From: Oscillospiraceae bacterium
GTDB lineage: Bacteria; Bacillota; Clostridia; Oscillospirales; Oscillospiraceae
NCBI GenBank assembly: GCA_021201735.1
Contig: JAJQEJ010000069.1
Coordinates: 1 to 40,402 of the forward strand
DNA length: 40,402 nt
Direction of reading: 5' to 3'
Shown here: piece after piece, positions 1 through 10,254 of the stretch
Layout of the letters: every line of letters starts with the position of its first letter
How positions within the stretch are numbered: position 1 is the first letter of the stretch
Translations under genes and position numbers: made by a program
Notes under the pieces: generated by a model
Told to the model about the DNA's origin: nothing
What the model saw: the letters and a program-made list of their open reading frames with translations, nothing else
Database searches by the model: none

Positions 1-219
1 GGCGCATAAAGTAACCTTTATAACCAATAGATATGGAGTCGGCTTATATCCATTCTCATTAACGCTGATTTGCGCAGCATAGCAGGCAAAACCAGCCAAC
101 CCTTTTGGGTGCGCTGACGTCTCATATTTTTCGCGATCGTACCAGCGTTATTTTGCAGGGGCCATATTCAACTAAATCCGAAAGAAAATCACCTTTTCCA
201 CTTTTTTCGCTCCTCCCAC
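1..219. other. left-edge non-coding stretch
   Basis: I see no convincing gene here. A short open frame starting near 105 runs through the promoter and leader that follow, has no good ribosome binding site and resembles no family I know. The stretch is probably the intergenic region upstream of the long surface-protein operon. Confidence 0.4.
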
Positions 220-248
220 TTGACATGTTTGTCGATTCATTGTATAGT
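220..248 (+). promoter_or_regulatory. sigma-A promoter of the surface/transport operon
   Basis: A perfect -35 box TTGACA and a -10 box TATAGT are separated by 17 bases. Transcription should begin near 255, which leaves a leader of about 320 bases before the first start codon. No other comparable promoter is obvious within the 13-gene run downstream. Confidence 0.8.
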
Positions 249-339
249 TATGGCATAATGGTACGGGAAAGTAAAAAATGCGAACCATTCGGGCAAATAC
301 CACAATACAATAATTCGTGTTTCCGTGCTTTACGTTCTA

Positions 340-472
340 AGGGCCCGGCCTATGAATGTATCGCCTGAACGGGGGAACCCTGTTCACGGGGTCTTTCAAG
401 AAATTGGATGGCCTTCACGCTGAGAGAAGGAAGCAATTTAGTTCCAAAACCGTTCGGCTTTGGGATTATTTT
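340..472 (+). ncRNA. structured leader RNA, riboswitch candidate
   Basis: Between the promoter and a terminator the leader can fold into at least three helices. GAAC.GGG pairs with CCC.GTTC at about 367-384. AAATTG and CCTTC at about 400-415 pair with GAAGG and CAATTT at about 425-439. CCAAA.CC pairs with GG.TTTGG at about 443-462. The segment CGGGGGAACC followed by GGGGT resembles one half of the c-di-AMP (ydaO/yuaA) aptamer, but the conserved second half of that class is not recognisable. The layout of structured leader, terminator, then start codon is that of a transcription-attenuating riboswitch. The class is unassigned. Confidence 0.45.
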
Positions 473-501
473 ACCTGCTTCTCTGAGCAGGTAATTTTTT
501 T
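473..501 (+). terminator. intrinsic terminator in the operon leader
   Basis: ACCTGCT and AGCAGGT form a perfect 7-bp stem with a six-base loop, followed by AA and seven T. It lies 74 bases before the start codon of the giant surface protein and downstream of a strong promoter, so it probably works as an attenuator rather than ending an upstream gene. Confidence 0.8.
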
Positions 502-575
502 GCCTTACTATAGCGAGGAGGAGGGGTGTTTCCCCGCGACAGCTAGATTAAAATTTATAGAAGAGGAGTAACTCC

Positions 576-3500
576 ATGAAAAAGCTCAAGAGAACGGTGG
601 CTTCCTTTACGGCAATTTTTCTTTGCGTGCTGTTGATTGCGGGCCAGTTAATTCCACTGGCATATTCTGATGAAACAGAATCTGATGAGATCGGCGTGGA
701 AGAAATCCAGCCGGACGAGAACGCAGACCCGGAAGAGAGTGCAGACCCGGAAGAGAGCGCAGACCCGGAGGAGAGCGCAGACCCGGAAGAGAGCGCAGAC
801 CCGGAAGAGAGCGCAGACCCGGAAGAGAGCGCAGACCCGGAAGAGAGCGCAGACCCGGAGGAGAGCACAGACCCGGAGGAGAGCACAGACCCGGAGGAGA
901 GCACAGACCCGGAGGAGAGCTCAGACCCGGAGGAGAGCGGCACACCGGAAGAGAGTGCAGCACCGGAAGAGAGCGAGGCGCCGGTTGGCCTGGAAGCCCT
1001 CTCCGACGATTCCGACATTGATGTTTCTTGGTATCTGGCAGATACCAAGGCGGACAGCTGGAGCATTGACACGGCGGACGCACTGCGTGGTATTGCCGTT
1101 CTGGTCTCCAGCGGCATCCCCTTTGCCGACAAAACCATCCAGCTTACAGACGACATCGACATGGAAGACGCGGAGTGGACGCCGATTGGAACGGCGGATG
1201 CTCCCTTTGCAGGCACCTTTGACGGTGACTACCACACCATTTCCAACATCAAGCTGGAGAGCAGCAGCAGTACATATCAGGGGCTGTTCGGATATATGGC
1301 ACAAAGCGCAGTCGTTGAAAAAGTGACCGTAGACCTCACGTTAACCGCGACTTCGGACGCCGTATATGTCGGCGGCATCGCGGCCTACAACAATGGCACA
1401 ATCTCCAATGTCACGGTGGAGGGCTCTGTCACCGGCGGCAGCAACGCCACGCATGTGGCCGGTATTGCGGCGTATAATACAGGCAGCATTTCAAACGTCC
1501 AAAACAGCGCAAGCATTCAAGGCTTGTACAGCGCAGCGGTGGCAAGCGCCCACGTCTACATCGCCGGTATTGCCGCTAACACGACCGGCGCGCTCGACGG
1601 AGCTGTGAACAGCGGCGCGGTCACATGGACGGTGGCGCTTAACACGACCAGTACCGGCATCAATGTCGGCGGCATCGCAGGGCGCGCTACCGCGGAGATC
1701 ACCGACTGCCACAATAGCGGCACATTAACCGGCACCAGCACCGGCGGCGGCACCAACACCAACACCGGATACAATGCCCGCATCGGCGGCGTGGTCGGCT
1801 CGACGACGCATTCGATCCTGCGCTGCTGGAACGAGGGCACCGTCACCGCGACGGCGGCCCACACCTACGACTATGTCGGCGGCGTCGCGGGCTACACAAG
1901 CACGGATATCACCGACTGCTACAACACAGGGGAGATTTCCGGCGGGCTTACGGCGTCATACTATATCTATCTCGGTGGCATTGCAGGCTACATGGATAAC
2001 GGCGCGGTGGTGACCGGAGCCTATAACGAGGGTACCATCACAACCCTGACAACCGCCACCGGATACCGGTATACAGGCGGCATCGTAGGCTATATGAACA
2101 CCGGTACGCAGGTGGTCAATTCCCGCAATGGCGGCGCTGTCGCCCCTGTCTCCACCGGCGGAACCAGATACGCGGGCGGCATCGCAGCCTACATGTACAC
2201 GGGCACGCAGGTGCTCCGCTCTTTCAATACCGCAGCTGTAACTGTCGGCTCAACAACAACCGCCTATGTCGGCGGCATTGTCGGATATGCATATGCCTCA
2301 ACGTCCCTGCCGGTAACGATTGGCAACTCCTATAGCCTCGGCGTGGTGACCGGGCCGACGGCAAACTATACGAGCGGCGTGCTTGGTTACGGTTCGGCCG
2401 CAGCCGCGCTGTATCTGTACAATAACTACACCACCGAGGCAAAGATTTTCGGTACTGCTACAACCACGCTGACCAATTCTAACAATAACTATTATCTGGC
2501 CGACGCGGATACAACAGCCGCCAACGTAAACGGCGCCTACGGCAGGACGACGGCGCGCATGCAGGATGCGGAATTCCTGCGGGAGCTCGGCTTTGCGTTT
2601 GCCGCCCAGGAAAATGACTATCCGGCCCTGCACTGGTACATTGACCCCACGGGAAACGTGGTGGAGTTTAATTATAATGAAAGCACACTCGCGGCGCTCG
2701 GCGTGGAGACCTATGAGCAGATTGACAATACGGTGTCCGTCACGCGCGGCACGGACGGCACGGTTTCCGCGCCCGACGCGCTGGTGAAGGAGCAGTATTA
2801 TTCTCTGGAGGGATGGTATCTGTCCGCAAATTGCACCGGCGACCCTGTCACATTCCCAGCAGCGCTCGATGCCGGAACCACGCTGTACGCCAAGTGGGCA
2901 CTCGCGAAGATCACCGTCACATTCCACCACAATTACGAGGTGGACGGGCAGCCGGTCACCACCGAGATGGATATTGACTACAACAGCGCCATCGGCACCG
3001 CGCCCGTCGTCAGCCGGGAGGGCTACCGCTTTCTGGGCTGGTACGCGGCGACGGCGTCCACAGGCGACCTCTCCGTGGTGCCGGAAGCCGATCTCGCGGC
3101 ACAGGACTACGACCTGAGCACGTTACTGACCGCGAACTTCACCCTCTACGCAAAATGGGCGGCGGGGGGCACCTCCAGCAGCGACTACACATGGTACACA
3201 GCGCATGTCGGCGACATGACGTACACCATCGGCACTGCGGGGGAGCTGCTCGCGTTCGGCGAGCTGGTAAACGGCGGCGCACCGGCATCGCTCGGTATCA
3301 CCGCGCCGGTGTCCTTCTCCGGCAAGACCGTTACCCTGACAGCGGATATCGATCTGACGGGGATCGAATGGGCCATCCCCATCGGCGCGAGTGAGGAGAC
3401 ACCCTTTGCCGGTATCTTTGACGGAGATTCCCATCTCATTTCCAATCTCACCCTGACGCGCTACTCCGATTACTACGGCCTGTTTGGCGTTCTGACCGGC

Positions 3501-6500
3501 GCGACGGTCAAAAAACTGACACTCGGCGGCACATTCAGCGCGGCGGGCTACACCGGGGCACTCGCGGGGCAGGCGACGGACAGCCAGTTTGAGACGATTA
3601 CGGTCACTGCTACGGTGACCGGGAGCGGACAAAACACCGGCGGGCTCGTTGGCTACGCGAAGGGCTGCTCCTTTGAGGGCATTACCACCAACACTGCGGT
3701 GACCGGAACCGGGCAAAACACCGGCGGGCTTGCCGGTTACGCGGAGGGCTGCACCTTTAATGGCATTAACACCAACGCTGCGGTGACCGGAGCCGCCGTA
3801 AACACCGGCGGCGTCACAGGCTACGCCGTAAGTTGTTCCTTTACAGCAGTCGCGGGAACCACGACGACCAAGGGCACCAGCTATGTCGGCGGTGTCGCCG
3901 GGCGCGCAGACGACAGCAGCTTTTCCGCCTGCGGACTGGGCAGTGGTGCCACCGTCAACGGTACGACCTATACGGGCGGCCTCGCGGGCGGCGGGGCAGT
4001 GACAGAAGACATTGCGATGTTCACGGACTGCACAAACGCGGCGGCGGTCACCGGCACCAGCACCTATACCGGCGGCCTTGCGGGCGCTCTGTTGGTCAAT
4101 GGCGGAGTCACCGTACAGGTGCTAAACTGCGAAAACAGCGGCACGGTCAAAGGCAGCGGAAACGGCACCGGGGGGCTGATCGGCTACTTTGTGCTCTCCA
4201 CGGGCAGCAGCGAGCCCATCCTGCATATGGCGGAGAGCGAAAACTATGGCGTGGTCTCTGGCACGTCCTACGTCGGCGGCCTGATTGGCTGGGCCGGGGC
4301 AAGCACGACGAGCGGCGCTTCGTTCCAGCTCGAGCAGTGCGCAAACAGCGGGGCAATCACCGGCACCACAAACTACACCGGCGGTTTGGTTGGCTGCGGC
4401 TATAGTGCATCCACCTCCTCGCTGACCGATTGCACCAATACAGGCACGATTGAAGGAAAGCAGTGGACAGGCGGTCTGGCCGGGAATTTGCTCAACGCCG
4501 ATATTTCCGGCGGCTCTAACAGCGGGGATGTCTCCGCCACCAGCAATTATACCGGCGGGCTGGCCGGGCATTTGACCGGCACCAGTGTTTCCGACTGCGC
4601 TAACAGCGCGGATGTCACCAGCACCAGCGCGTATACCGGAGGCTTGGTTGGCTATTGCATGTTTAACACAAACATAGCGGACAGCTACAACGAGGGGGTC
4701 GTGAAAGGCGCGGGCTCAATTGGCGGGATAGCCGGATACCTGAAAATGGGAGAAATCAGCAGTACATACAATACAGGAGACGTGACCTCCTCCGGCAGCA
4801 ACACTGGTGGCATCGTCGGCACCGGCGACACCAGCGATTTCTCAAGCAAGATTACGCTTTGTTACAACACAGGCACCGTATCCTCCAGCAACGCCACCGT
4901 CGGCGGGATTGCGGGGCTGACGACTGCTACAATAAGAAACAGCTATAATACCGGTACGGTCACAGGCACAAGCAGCGTCGGCGGGATCGCGGGTGCCTCC
5001 GGAAGCAGCGCGACCAACTATGGCCTGCTCATCTCCGTATTTAACTATGGCACGGTCAACAGCACGGCTGCGAACGGAACCAAGGGCGGGATCGCGGGGA
5101 ACTATGGGCAGTATTCCAACAACTATTGCTACTATCTGGATACCTGCGTCGATACCCCCACCGACGCTGACTACGCGACCGCGATGACGGCGGACGACTT
5201 TGCAAACTACGTCGTGGCGTACCTGCTCGACGGCGGCGGTCGCAGCACACGCTCGAATCTCTGGACGCAGGGGGCGACTTACCCTGTCTTCGCGGGCGAA
5301 AATGACAATGCGGTCTATCAGGTCGCGCTTGAGAGCACCGGCAGCGGCAGCGTCACCTTCCAGACGCGCAGCGGGGCGGTCGGGACCGGCGGCACGGCAG
5401 AGGGCTACGTCCTGCCGGACGACGAGATGATCCTCACGATCACACCGGACAGCGGGCAGATCCTTTCGCTGATCAGCATTACGAATCAAGCGGGAACCGT
5501 GCTCTATAGCGGCAGCCGCATCGACACCTACACCATGACCGCACCCGCCGGGGACATACGAATCACCACCGTATTCGCCCCGCTCGACGAGACGGCAAGC
5601 TACACCGTCACGTTTGACTCGGACGGCGGGACAAGCGTTGACGCGCAGACCATTCAGGCGGGGCAAACGGTAACGCAGCCCGCCGACCCGACAAAGGTAG
5701 TAGGAGACACCACCTACGAATTTGTCGGCTGGTACGCGGACGCCGCGCTGAGCGCGCTGTTCGATTTTAACACAGCGGTGACCGCCGACCTGACTCTCTA
5801 TGCCAAATGGCAGGTAGAGGGCTACCAGGAGCCGTCTAGCCCGGGGGCAATTCAAACCGACGCTACCATCACAAGCGGCGGCTCTTATATCCTCGACGCG
5901 GGCACGACAGGGACAATTTCCATCGAGACGACGGAGCCCGTTGTCTTGATCGGCGCAGATGGGGAAACATACGCGCGACTGACCGTGAAGCTGTATGGGA
6001 ACAGCGAGCTGACGATTGAGAATCTTCAGATCACCAGCGCGGGCAGTATCGATATCGCCGGGGAAAACAATACAGTTTATTTTACAGGGCAAAACGAAAT
6101 TGCCTGTCAGGCCAATACCACCAACACGTCCAACACAGCGGGTATCCATGTGCCGCTGGGGGCATCTGTGACAATTGACGAGGCACCCGAGGCAGACGCC
6201 GACAGTTATCTGTATCTGTTTCGCGCCGGATATGCCGCCGCGATCGGCGGCAACAGTGACGCTTCGAACTACGAGGCGTGCGGTACAATCACCATAGACG
6301 GCGGCACGATACTGATTTGGACAGGTCAGGTTGGTTCGGCCATAGGCCGTGCAGGCGGCACCACGGTCTCCTCGTCTGACGACGGCATTGTCACGATCAA
6401 CGGGGGAGAGATTATTCTGTACAGCGCCGGCGGCAACGGCCGCTCCATCCTAGCGGCGCAGCTTACGCTGAATGGCGGTACGCTCTCGTGTCAATACGGC

Positions 6501-8276
6501 AACGCCAGCAACAGTGGTATCCTGAACATTCGGGATCAGTTTTCTGTGGGCGGCGGCTCGATTACCCTGAACGGGGTCACCACGGAACACACCTTGGCGG
6601 ATTACGGTGACGAGACCTTTGTGCGCGGTGCACAGCCGATGAGCGCGAACAACGAAAACATCTATCGGCTAGAACTTCCGTTTTCGCGTATCGCGCTGGA
6701 TGAACCATACCGGATTGAGATGGAAGACGGCACCGTAGTTTACGAGGGCAGCGGCACGCATTGGAAATCCACGCAAGTCAATGTCACGTCAACCTATGGC
6801 GTTTATCTTGCTGCATTTGCGGACGGTGAGCGGGAGACGAACGCAACATACAACCACCTCAATCTCTACCTGACCGGCACGCGCCATGTGCTGACCATCT
6901 ACGGCAAGGACGCGAGCGGCGCGGACGCGCAGGTCACCCTGCTCGCAACACGCGCCGAGGCAGAGCAGGAATTCAGCCTGACGGACGTGTACCCCGTCAC
7001 CTTCGACGGCAACGCCACAGCGGTGGTGGATGGCGTAGAGGTCACAAGGGCCTATGTAGAGAAGACCGCCGGGACGCTGGACTTCACCGTAAACGAGATG
7101 AGCGGCTACCGGCTTGACCGCGTCGTGATCGCGGGGGAAACCGCCCCGCTGGATGCTGTCAATGGGGTCTACACGCTGAGCGGCTTGACGCAGGATACCA
7201 CGGTATCTTTTGAAACCACGCGGATGTATCCGGTCACCTTTGAGGGCACACACGCCACGGCAAGCGCGACAGACACCGTGGTCGCGGAGGGCGGCACCAT
7301 TACCTTCACCGTGCAGGCAGAGTCCGGCTACACGCTCAAGACCGTGCGCGCAAGCGGCGCGACGCTAACCGAAAACGCGGACGGGAGCTATACGCTCAGC
7401 AACCCGACCGATGACGTCGTCGTCACCATGACCGCGACGCGGCCGCACACCATCACCTTCCAGTGCGCAAACGCGACCGTACAGGTGGGCGGCAGCACCG
7501 TCACCTCGGTGACCGCCGACGAGGGCACCCCGCTCGCCTTTACCGTGCTGGTAAGTGACGGCTATAGCATCTCATCCGTCACGACGAGCGACGGTACCAT
7601 CAGCGGCGGCACGGGCAGCTACACCCTGCAGGACTTCACAAGTGACGCGACGGTCACCATTGCGACAGCAACGGTGACAACCGCCACAGAGAGCGGCGGA
7701 AAGGCAACCGGCGGATCAAGCACCGGAACCGGAACCGGCACCGACACGGGCACGCCCGGAACCGGCAACACGGGCGATACGGGCACGTCCGGAGACGACG
7801 GCACGGATGACACGGGTACACCCGGCAACAGCAGCCAAGATAGGACTGATAACAACCAGTTGGCGAGTACCGACACCGGTAAGGACGCAAACGTGCCGTC
7901 TACAAGCGGCACCTCGGGTTCCTCCACCCAGAGCAGCGGCAGCAAATCTGCAACCACTGCCTCAGCGGCGCAGAGCCAACAGCAGGCATCCAGTCAGGAC
8001 AACGGCGGAGCACCCGCCACCGAGGATGAGACGGTCGACGACGTAACCGACGTTCTCACCCTCGACACGCCGGAGGAAGTGCCCGAGGAGGTGCCGGAAG
8101 AAGAACCCATCGCACCAACGGAAGTCGAGGAGGCGGACCAGACTTTCTTCCAAGTTGTCGGCAGTGCCATCCAGCGCAACCCCGTTATCATCGTGGTCAT
8201 CATTGTCATCTGCGCCTGCGCGGCGATCATCGGCGGCGTAATGCGCTATAGAAAAGTCCGCAAGCAGAAAGGCTGA
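576..8276 (+). CDS. giant GLUG/InlB-repeat cell-surface protein
   Basis: A 2566-residue secreted, membrane-anchored surface protein, probably an adhesin or substrate-capturing stalk. A signal peptide covers about residues 1-31 (MKKLKR, then a hydrophobic core). A PEES hexapeptide tandem repeat covers about 50-133. Two long GLUG-type beta-helix regions follow (about 145-690 and 870-1575), full of GGIAGY / GGLAGY turns, each opening with an FxGxFDGxxHxISN-like motif. InlB_B (Listeria-Bacteroides) repeats ending in LYAKW lie near 690-865 and 1670-1750. A further beta-rich region leads to a Gly/Thr/Ser/Asp linker (about 2370-2475) and one C-terminal membrane helix (about 2535-2556) with a basic tail. 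There is no LPXTG motif, so anchoring is by the helix, not by sortase. The ribosome site GAGGAG lies 7 bases before ATG. It is the first gene of the operon and sits behind the attenuated leader. Its ligand is unknown. Confidence 0.9.
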   Translation: MKKLKRTVASFTAIFLCVLLIAGQLIPLAYSDETESDEIGVEEIQPDENADPEESADPEESADPEESADPEESADPEESADPEESADPEESADPEESTDPEESTDPEESTDPEESSDPEESGTPEESAAPEESEAPVGLEALSDDSDIDVSWYLADTKADSWSIDTADALRGIAVLVSSGIPFADKTIQLTDDIDMEDAEWTPIGTADAPFAGTFDGDYHTISNIKLESSSSTYQGLFGYMAQSAVVEKVTVDLTLTATSDAVYVGGIAAYNNGTISNVTVEGSVTGGSNATHVAGIAAYNTGSISNVQNSASIQGLYSAAVASAHVYIAGIAANTTGALDGAVNSGAVTWTVALNTTSTGINVGGIAGRATAEITDCHNSGTLTGTSTGGGTNTNTGYNARIGGVVGSTTHSILRCWNEGTVTATAAHTYDYVGGVAGYTSTDITDCYNTGEISGGLTASYYIYLGGIAGYMDNGAVVTGAYNEGTITTLTTATGYRYTGGIVGYMNTGTQVVNSRNGGAVAPVSTGGTRYAGGIAAYMYTGTQVLRSFNTAAVTVGSTTTAYVGGIVGYAYASTSLPVTIGNSYSLGVVTGPTANYTSGVLGYGSAAAALYLYNNYTTEAKIFGTATTTLTNSNNNYYLADADTTAANVNGAYGRTTARMQDAEFLRELGFAFAAQENDYPALHWYIDPTGNVVEFNYNESTLAALGVETYEQIDNTVSVTRGTDGTVSAPDALVKEQYYSLEGWYLSANCTGDPVTFPAALDAGTTLYAKWALAKITVTFHHNYEVDGQPVTTEMDIDYNSAIGTAPVVSREGYRFLGWYAATASTGDLSVVPEADLAAQDYDLSTLLTANFTLYAKWAAGGTSSSDYTWYTAHVGDMTYTIGTAGELLAFGELVNGGAPASLGITAPVSFSGKTVTLTADIDLTGIEWAIPIGASEETPFAGIFDGDSHLISNLTLTRYSDYYGLFGVLTGATVKKLTLGGTFSAAGYTGALAGQATDSQFETITVTATVTGSGQNTGGLVGYAKGCSFEGITTNTAVTGTGQNTGGLAGYAEGCTFNGINTNAAVTGAAVNTGGVTGYAVSCSFTAVAGTTTTKGTSYVGGVAGRADDSSFSACGLGSGATVNGTTYTGGLAGGGAVTEDIAMFTDCTNAAAVTGTSTYTGGLAGALLVNGGVTVQVLNCENSGTVKGSGNGTGGLIGYFVLSTGSSEPILHMAESENYGVVSGTSYVGGLIGWAGASTTSGASFQLEQCANSGAITGTTNYTGGLVGCGYSASTSSLTDCTNTGTIEGKQWTGGLAGNLLNADISGGSNSGDVSATSNYTGGLAGHLTGTSVSDCANSADVTSTSAYTGGLVGYCMFNTNIADSYNEGVVKGAGSIGGIAGYLKMGEISSTYNTGDVTSSGSNTGGIVGTGDTSDFSSKITLCYNTGTVSSSNATVGGIAGLTTATIRNSYNTGTVTGTSSVGGIAGASGSSATNYGLLISVFNYGTVNSTAANGTKGGIAGNYGQYSNNYCYYLDTCVDTPTDADYATAMTADDFANYVVAYLLDGGGRSTRSNLWTQGATYPVFAGENDNAVYQVALESTGSGSVTFQTRSGAVGTGGTAEGYVLPDDEMILTITPDSGQILSLISITNQAGTVLYSGSRIDTYTMTAPAGDIRITTVFAPLDETASYTVTFDSDGGTSVDAQTIQAGQTVTQPADPTKVVGDTTYEFVGWYADAALSALFDFNTAVTADLTLYAKWQVEGYQEPSSPGAIQTDATITSGGSYILDAGTTGTISIETTEPVVLIGADGETYARLTVKLYGNSELTIENLQITSAGSIDIAGENNTVYFTGQNEIACQANTTNTSNTAGIHVPLGASVTIDEAPEADADSYLYLFRAGYAAAIGGNSDASNYEACGTITIDGGTILIWTGQVGSAIGRAGGTTVSSSDDGIVTINGGEIILYSAGGNGRSILAAQLTLNGGTLSCQYGNASNSGILNIRDQFSVGGGSITLNGVTTEHTLADYGDETFVRGAQPMSANNENIYRLELPFSRIALDEPYRIEMEDGTVVYEGSGTHWKSTQVNVTSTYGVYLAAFADGERETNATYNHLNLYLTGTRHVLTIYGKDASGADAQVTLLATRAEAEQEFSLTDVYPVTFDGNATAVVDGVEVTRAYVEKTAGTLDFTVNEMSGYRLDRVVIAGETAPLDAVNGVYTLSGLTQDTTVSFETTRMYPVTFEGTHATASATDTVVAEGGTITFTVQAESGYTLKTVRASGATLTENADGSYTLSNPTDDVVVTMTATRPHTITFQCANATVQVGGSTVTSVTADEGTPLAFTVLVSDGYSISSVTTSDGTISGGTGSYTLQDFTSDATVTIATATVTTATESGGKATGGSSTGTGTGTDTGTPGTGNTGDTGTSGDDGTDDTGTPGNSSQDRTDNNQLASTDTGKDANVPSTSGTSGSSTQSSGSKSATTASAAQSQQQASSQDNGGAPATEDETVDDVTDVLTLDTPEEVPEEVPEEEPIAPTEVEEADQTFFQVVGSAIQRNPVIIVVIIVICACAAIIGGVMRYRKVRKQKG
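723..974 (+). repeat. 18-bp tandem repeat encoding (A/T/S)DPEES
   Basis: Twelve near-identical 18-base units encode eight ADPEES, three TDPEES and one SDPEES. Two degenerate units (GTPEES, AAPEES) follow. Units differ mainly at GAA/GAG and at the first base. The acidic, proline-containing tract lies just after the signal peptide and probably forms an extended spacer. Copy number could change by slippage without breaking the frame. Confidence 0.95.
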
Positions 8277-8282
8277 GTCAGA

Positions 8283-10253
8283 ATGAAACGGTTGATACCA
8301 TTTTTGCTCGCAGTGTGCCTTGTGCTGCCCCTCTCGGGACAGCAGGCGGGTGCGGCGTACACCGACGTCGCGGGGCACTGGGCGGAGGACGCCATCAACT
8401 ACTGGAGCGAATCGCAGATTGTCGAGGGCGACAATGGGCTCTTTCGCCCCGACGACCCGCTCACGCGCGGGGAGCTCGCCGTGGTGCTCGACCGTCTGCT
8501 TGGACTGTCGGCTGAGACGGAGAACACCTTTGCCGATCTGGACGACAGCTGGTATACGGACGCCATCCTGCGCTGCGTGGCAGCCGGGATTCTGGTGGGC
8601 GACGGGCAGACGATACGCCCCCGTGACAACATCCCCCGGCAGGAGTGCATGCTCACCCTCTTCCGCGCGCTGGAGATAGTACCGGTGGCGGACGCCTCCC
8701 TCTCCGAGTACAGCGACGCGGCGGAAGTCGCGGACTGGGCGCGCGAGGCGGTCACGGCGCTCGTCTCCCTCGGCATGGTGAGCGGCGTCACCACCACCCG
8801 GCTCGCGCCGGACGCCCCCATCAGCCGCGCCGCACTGCTGACCATTCTCTACCGCAACGCCGCCGCGGAGCGCACAGACCCCAGTGACGTCACGGCGCAC
8901 TTTTCCGGCGCCACCACGGCCAGCGAGTGGGACGTGAACGAAAACGGCCTGACCTTCTCCATTGAGGTAACCCCCGGCTACACCTTTGCAAGCGACCTCA
9001 CGCAGTACCGCGCGCAGCTGATCGACGGCCTCTCCTTCTACGGCGTGCAATTTAACAAGACGACGCAGGCATACGAGCCAATCCCGCAGGAGGATTTTAT
9101 CACGCAATGCCTTGACAAATACGATGGAACCAGTTATTTTGCTTATGTTGATGTGGCAAACGCTGTAACCACCTATGACCGCTACGTAGGACTCGGTAGC
9201 CCCGGCGGGCGTTCCGGCGTAGAGAAAATTACAGACGAGCTCAAGGCGCGCTATCCAGGTGTGAAGGAGGGCATTTTGCAGGCCCTGCGCGACGAGGCCA
9301 CCACCTTCACCGCACGCGGCAATGTGCTCACCGTGCACTGCCCTGCCGATACGCTCAACGCGCAGTTCCCCGATAAAATCCGGGACGCGACCGAGACGCG
9401 CGGCTTCTCTAACGCCGTGGAGGTCTGCAACGGCGGCATTCCGATTGCAAGCTGTGATGTGCTCCTCTCCGCGACCCTCCCTGCGGGTGTGGTACGCGGC
9501 GTGGACACGCCCATTACACTTGAAGACGACTACTTCACGATTCAGGAGATGAAGCTGCGCGCGGAGATCTGGGAATACGTGGACGCGGGCCGCGCCGGAG
9601 AGGATGGTGTTTTCGCGTTCCAGAGCAATATTGACGGGGATGACCGGAACGTGACGGGCGGTGCCTACGGCACGACTTATTATGTAAAGCACGTGGCGGA
9701 CGATGTGCTCACCGAGGAGGACATCCGCGTCGGCGGGACCGCCGGGCCGAACGCCGTGGGCCGGAAGCTCGTGAAACTCGTCGTCGAGGTGCGGGTCGGC
9801 CCCACCCAGTGGGCAAGCAGCAAAAACTCTGTCACCTTTATCACAAACCTCTTCCGCACCACAGCGGACGCCACCGGCTACGGCGGCGGCAACGACGATA
9901 TCTACACCCCCGCAGACGACCCGATGTGGAAGCTGGTGGAAACCCAGATTGCAACGGACACACGCGTGGCGGACGAGTATTCCCTCGTCAACCTCAAGCA
10001 TGTGGTCAATTACAGCGGGGACAACCGGTATGACACGGCAAACCCCGCGCCGATGTGGATGTTTATTGAACTGCCGACGACAAAGAAGTTCAATATCGAC
10101 GCGGACATGCCGGTCTACGTGAATTTTATCGCCGGTATGAAGGGCGGCTCTGGGCAGTCCAACACAGGCGGTATGCCTATCATCGGCATGGACGGGCGGT
10201 TCCAATTCGTCATACAGGCGACGGACGACAGTGATTTGAATGTGGTGAATTGA
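8283..10253 (+). CDS. S-layer-homology surface protein, 656 aa
   Basis: A secreted protein attached non-covalently to the cell wall through three N-terminal SLH modules. A short signal peptide ends near AGAA (residue about 25). SLH modules cover about 25-78 (YTDVAGHWAEDAI, FRPDDPLTRGE), 82-135 (FADLDDSWYTDAI) and 140-198 (YSDAAEVADWAREAV). The remaining 450 residues match no family I can name. They include a long soluble region with PGYTF and VKHVADDV segments and no C-terminal membrane helix. It starts 6 bases after the giant surface protein stops, with AAAGG as a modest ribosome site. Together with the next SLH protein it would give the operon a wall-bound layer. Confidence 0.82.
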   Translation: MKRLIPFLLAVCLVLPLSGQQAGAAYTDVAGHWAEDAINYWSESQIVEGDNGLFRPDDPLTRGELAVVLDRLLGLSAETENTFADLDDSWYTDAILRCVAAGILVGDGQTIRPRDNIPRQECMLTLFRALEIVPVADASLSEYSDAAEVADWAREAVTALVSLGMVSGVTTTRLAPDAPISRAALLTILYRNAAAERTDPSDVTAHFSGATTASEWDVNENGLTFSIEVTPGYTFASDLTQYRAQLIDGLSFYGVQFNKTTQAYEPIPQEDFITQCLDKYDGTSYFAYVDVANAVTTYDRYVGLGSPGGRSGVEKITDELKARYPGVKEGILQALRDEATTFTARGNVLTVHCPADTLNAQFPDKIRDATETRGFSNAVEVCNGGIPIASCDVLLSATLPAGVVRGVDTPITLEDDYFTIQEMKLRAEIWEYVDAGRAGEDGVFAFQSNIDGDDRNVTGGAYGTTYYVKHVADDVLTEEDIRVGGTAGPNAVGRKLVKLVVEVRVGPTQWASSKNSVTFITNLFRTTADATGYGGGNDDIYTPADDPMWKLVETQIATDTRVADEYSLVNLKHVVNYSGDNRYDTANPAPMWMFIELPTTKKFNIDADMPVYVNFIAGMKGGSGQSNTGGMPIIGMDGRFQFVIQATDDSDLNVVN

Positions 10254-10254
10254 T

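Noticed and set aside
105..368. 87-codon plus-strand frame at the left edge
   Set aside because: It overlaps the TTGACA-N17-TATAGT promoter and the leader RNA, and nothing suggests translation.
340..472. definite c-di-AMP (ydaO/yuaA) riboswitch
   Set aside because: Only the CGGGGGAACC...GGGGT half looks similar. The conserved CCCGUCAGCUAAC-type second half is missing.
723..974. CRISPR-like array
   Set aside because: The units are contiguous 18-base in-frame coding repeats without spacers. No CRISPR array or cas gene was seen anywhere in the window.
548..1216. minus-strand frame with SSGS repeats
   Set aside because: Its repeats are the antisense of the PEES-encoding tandem repeat.
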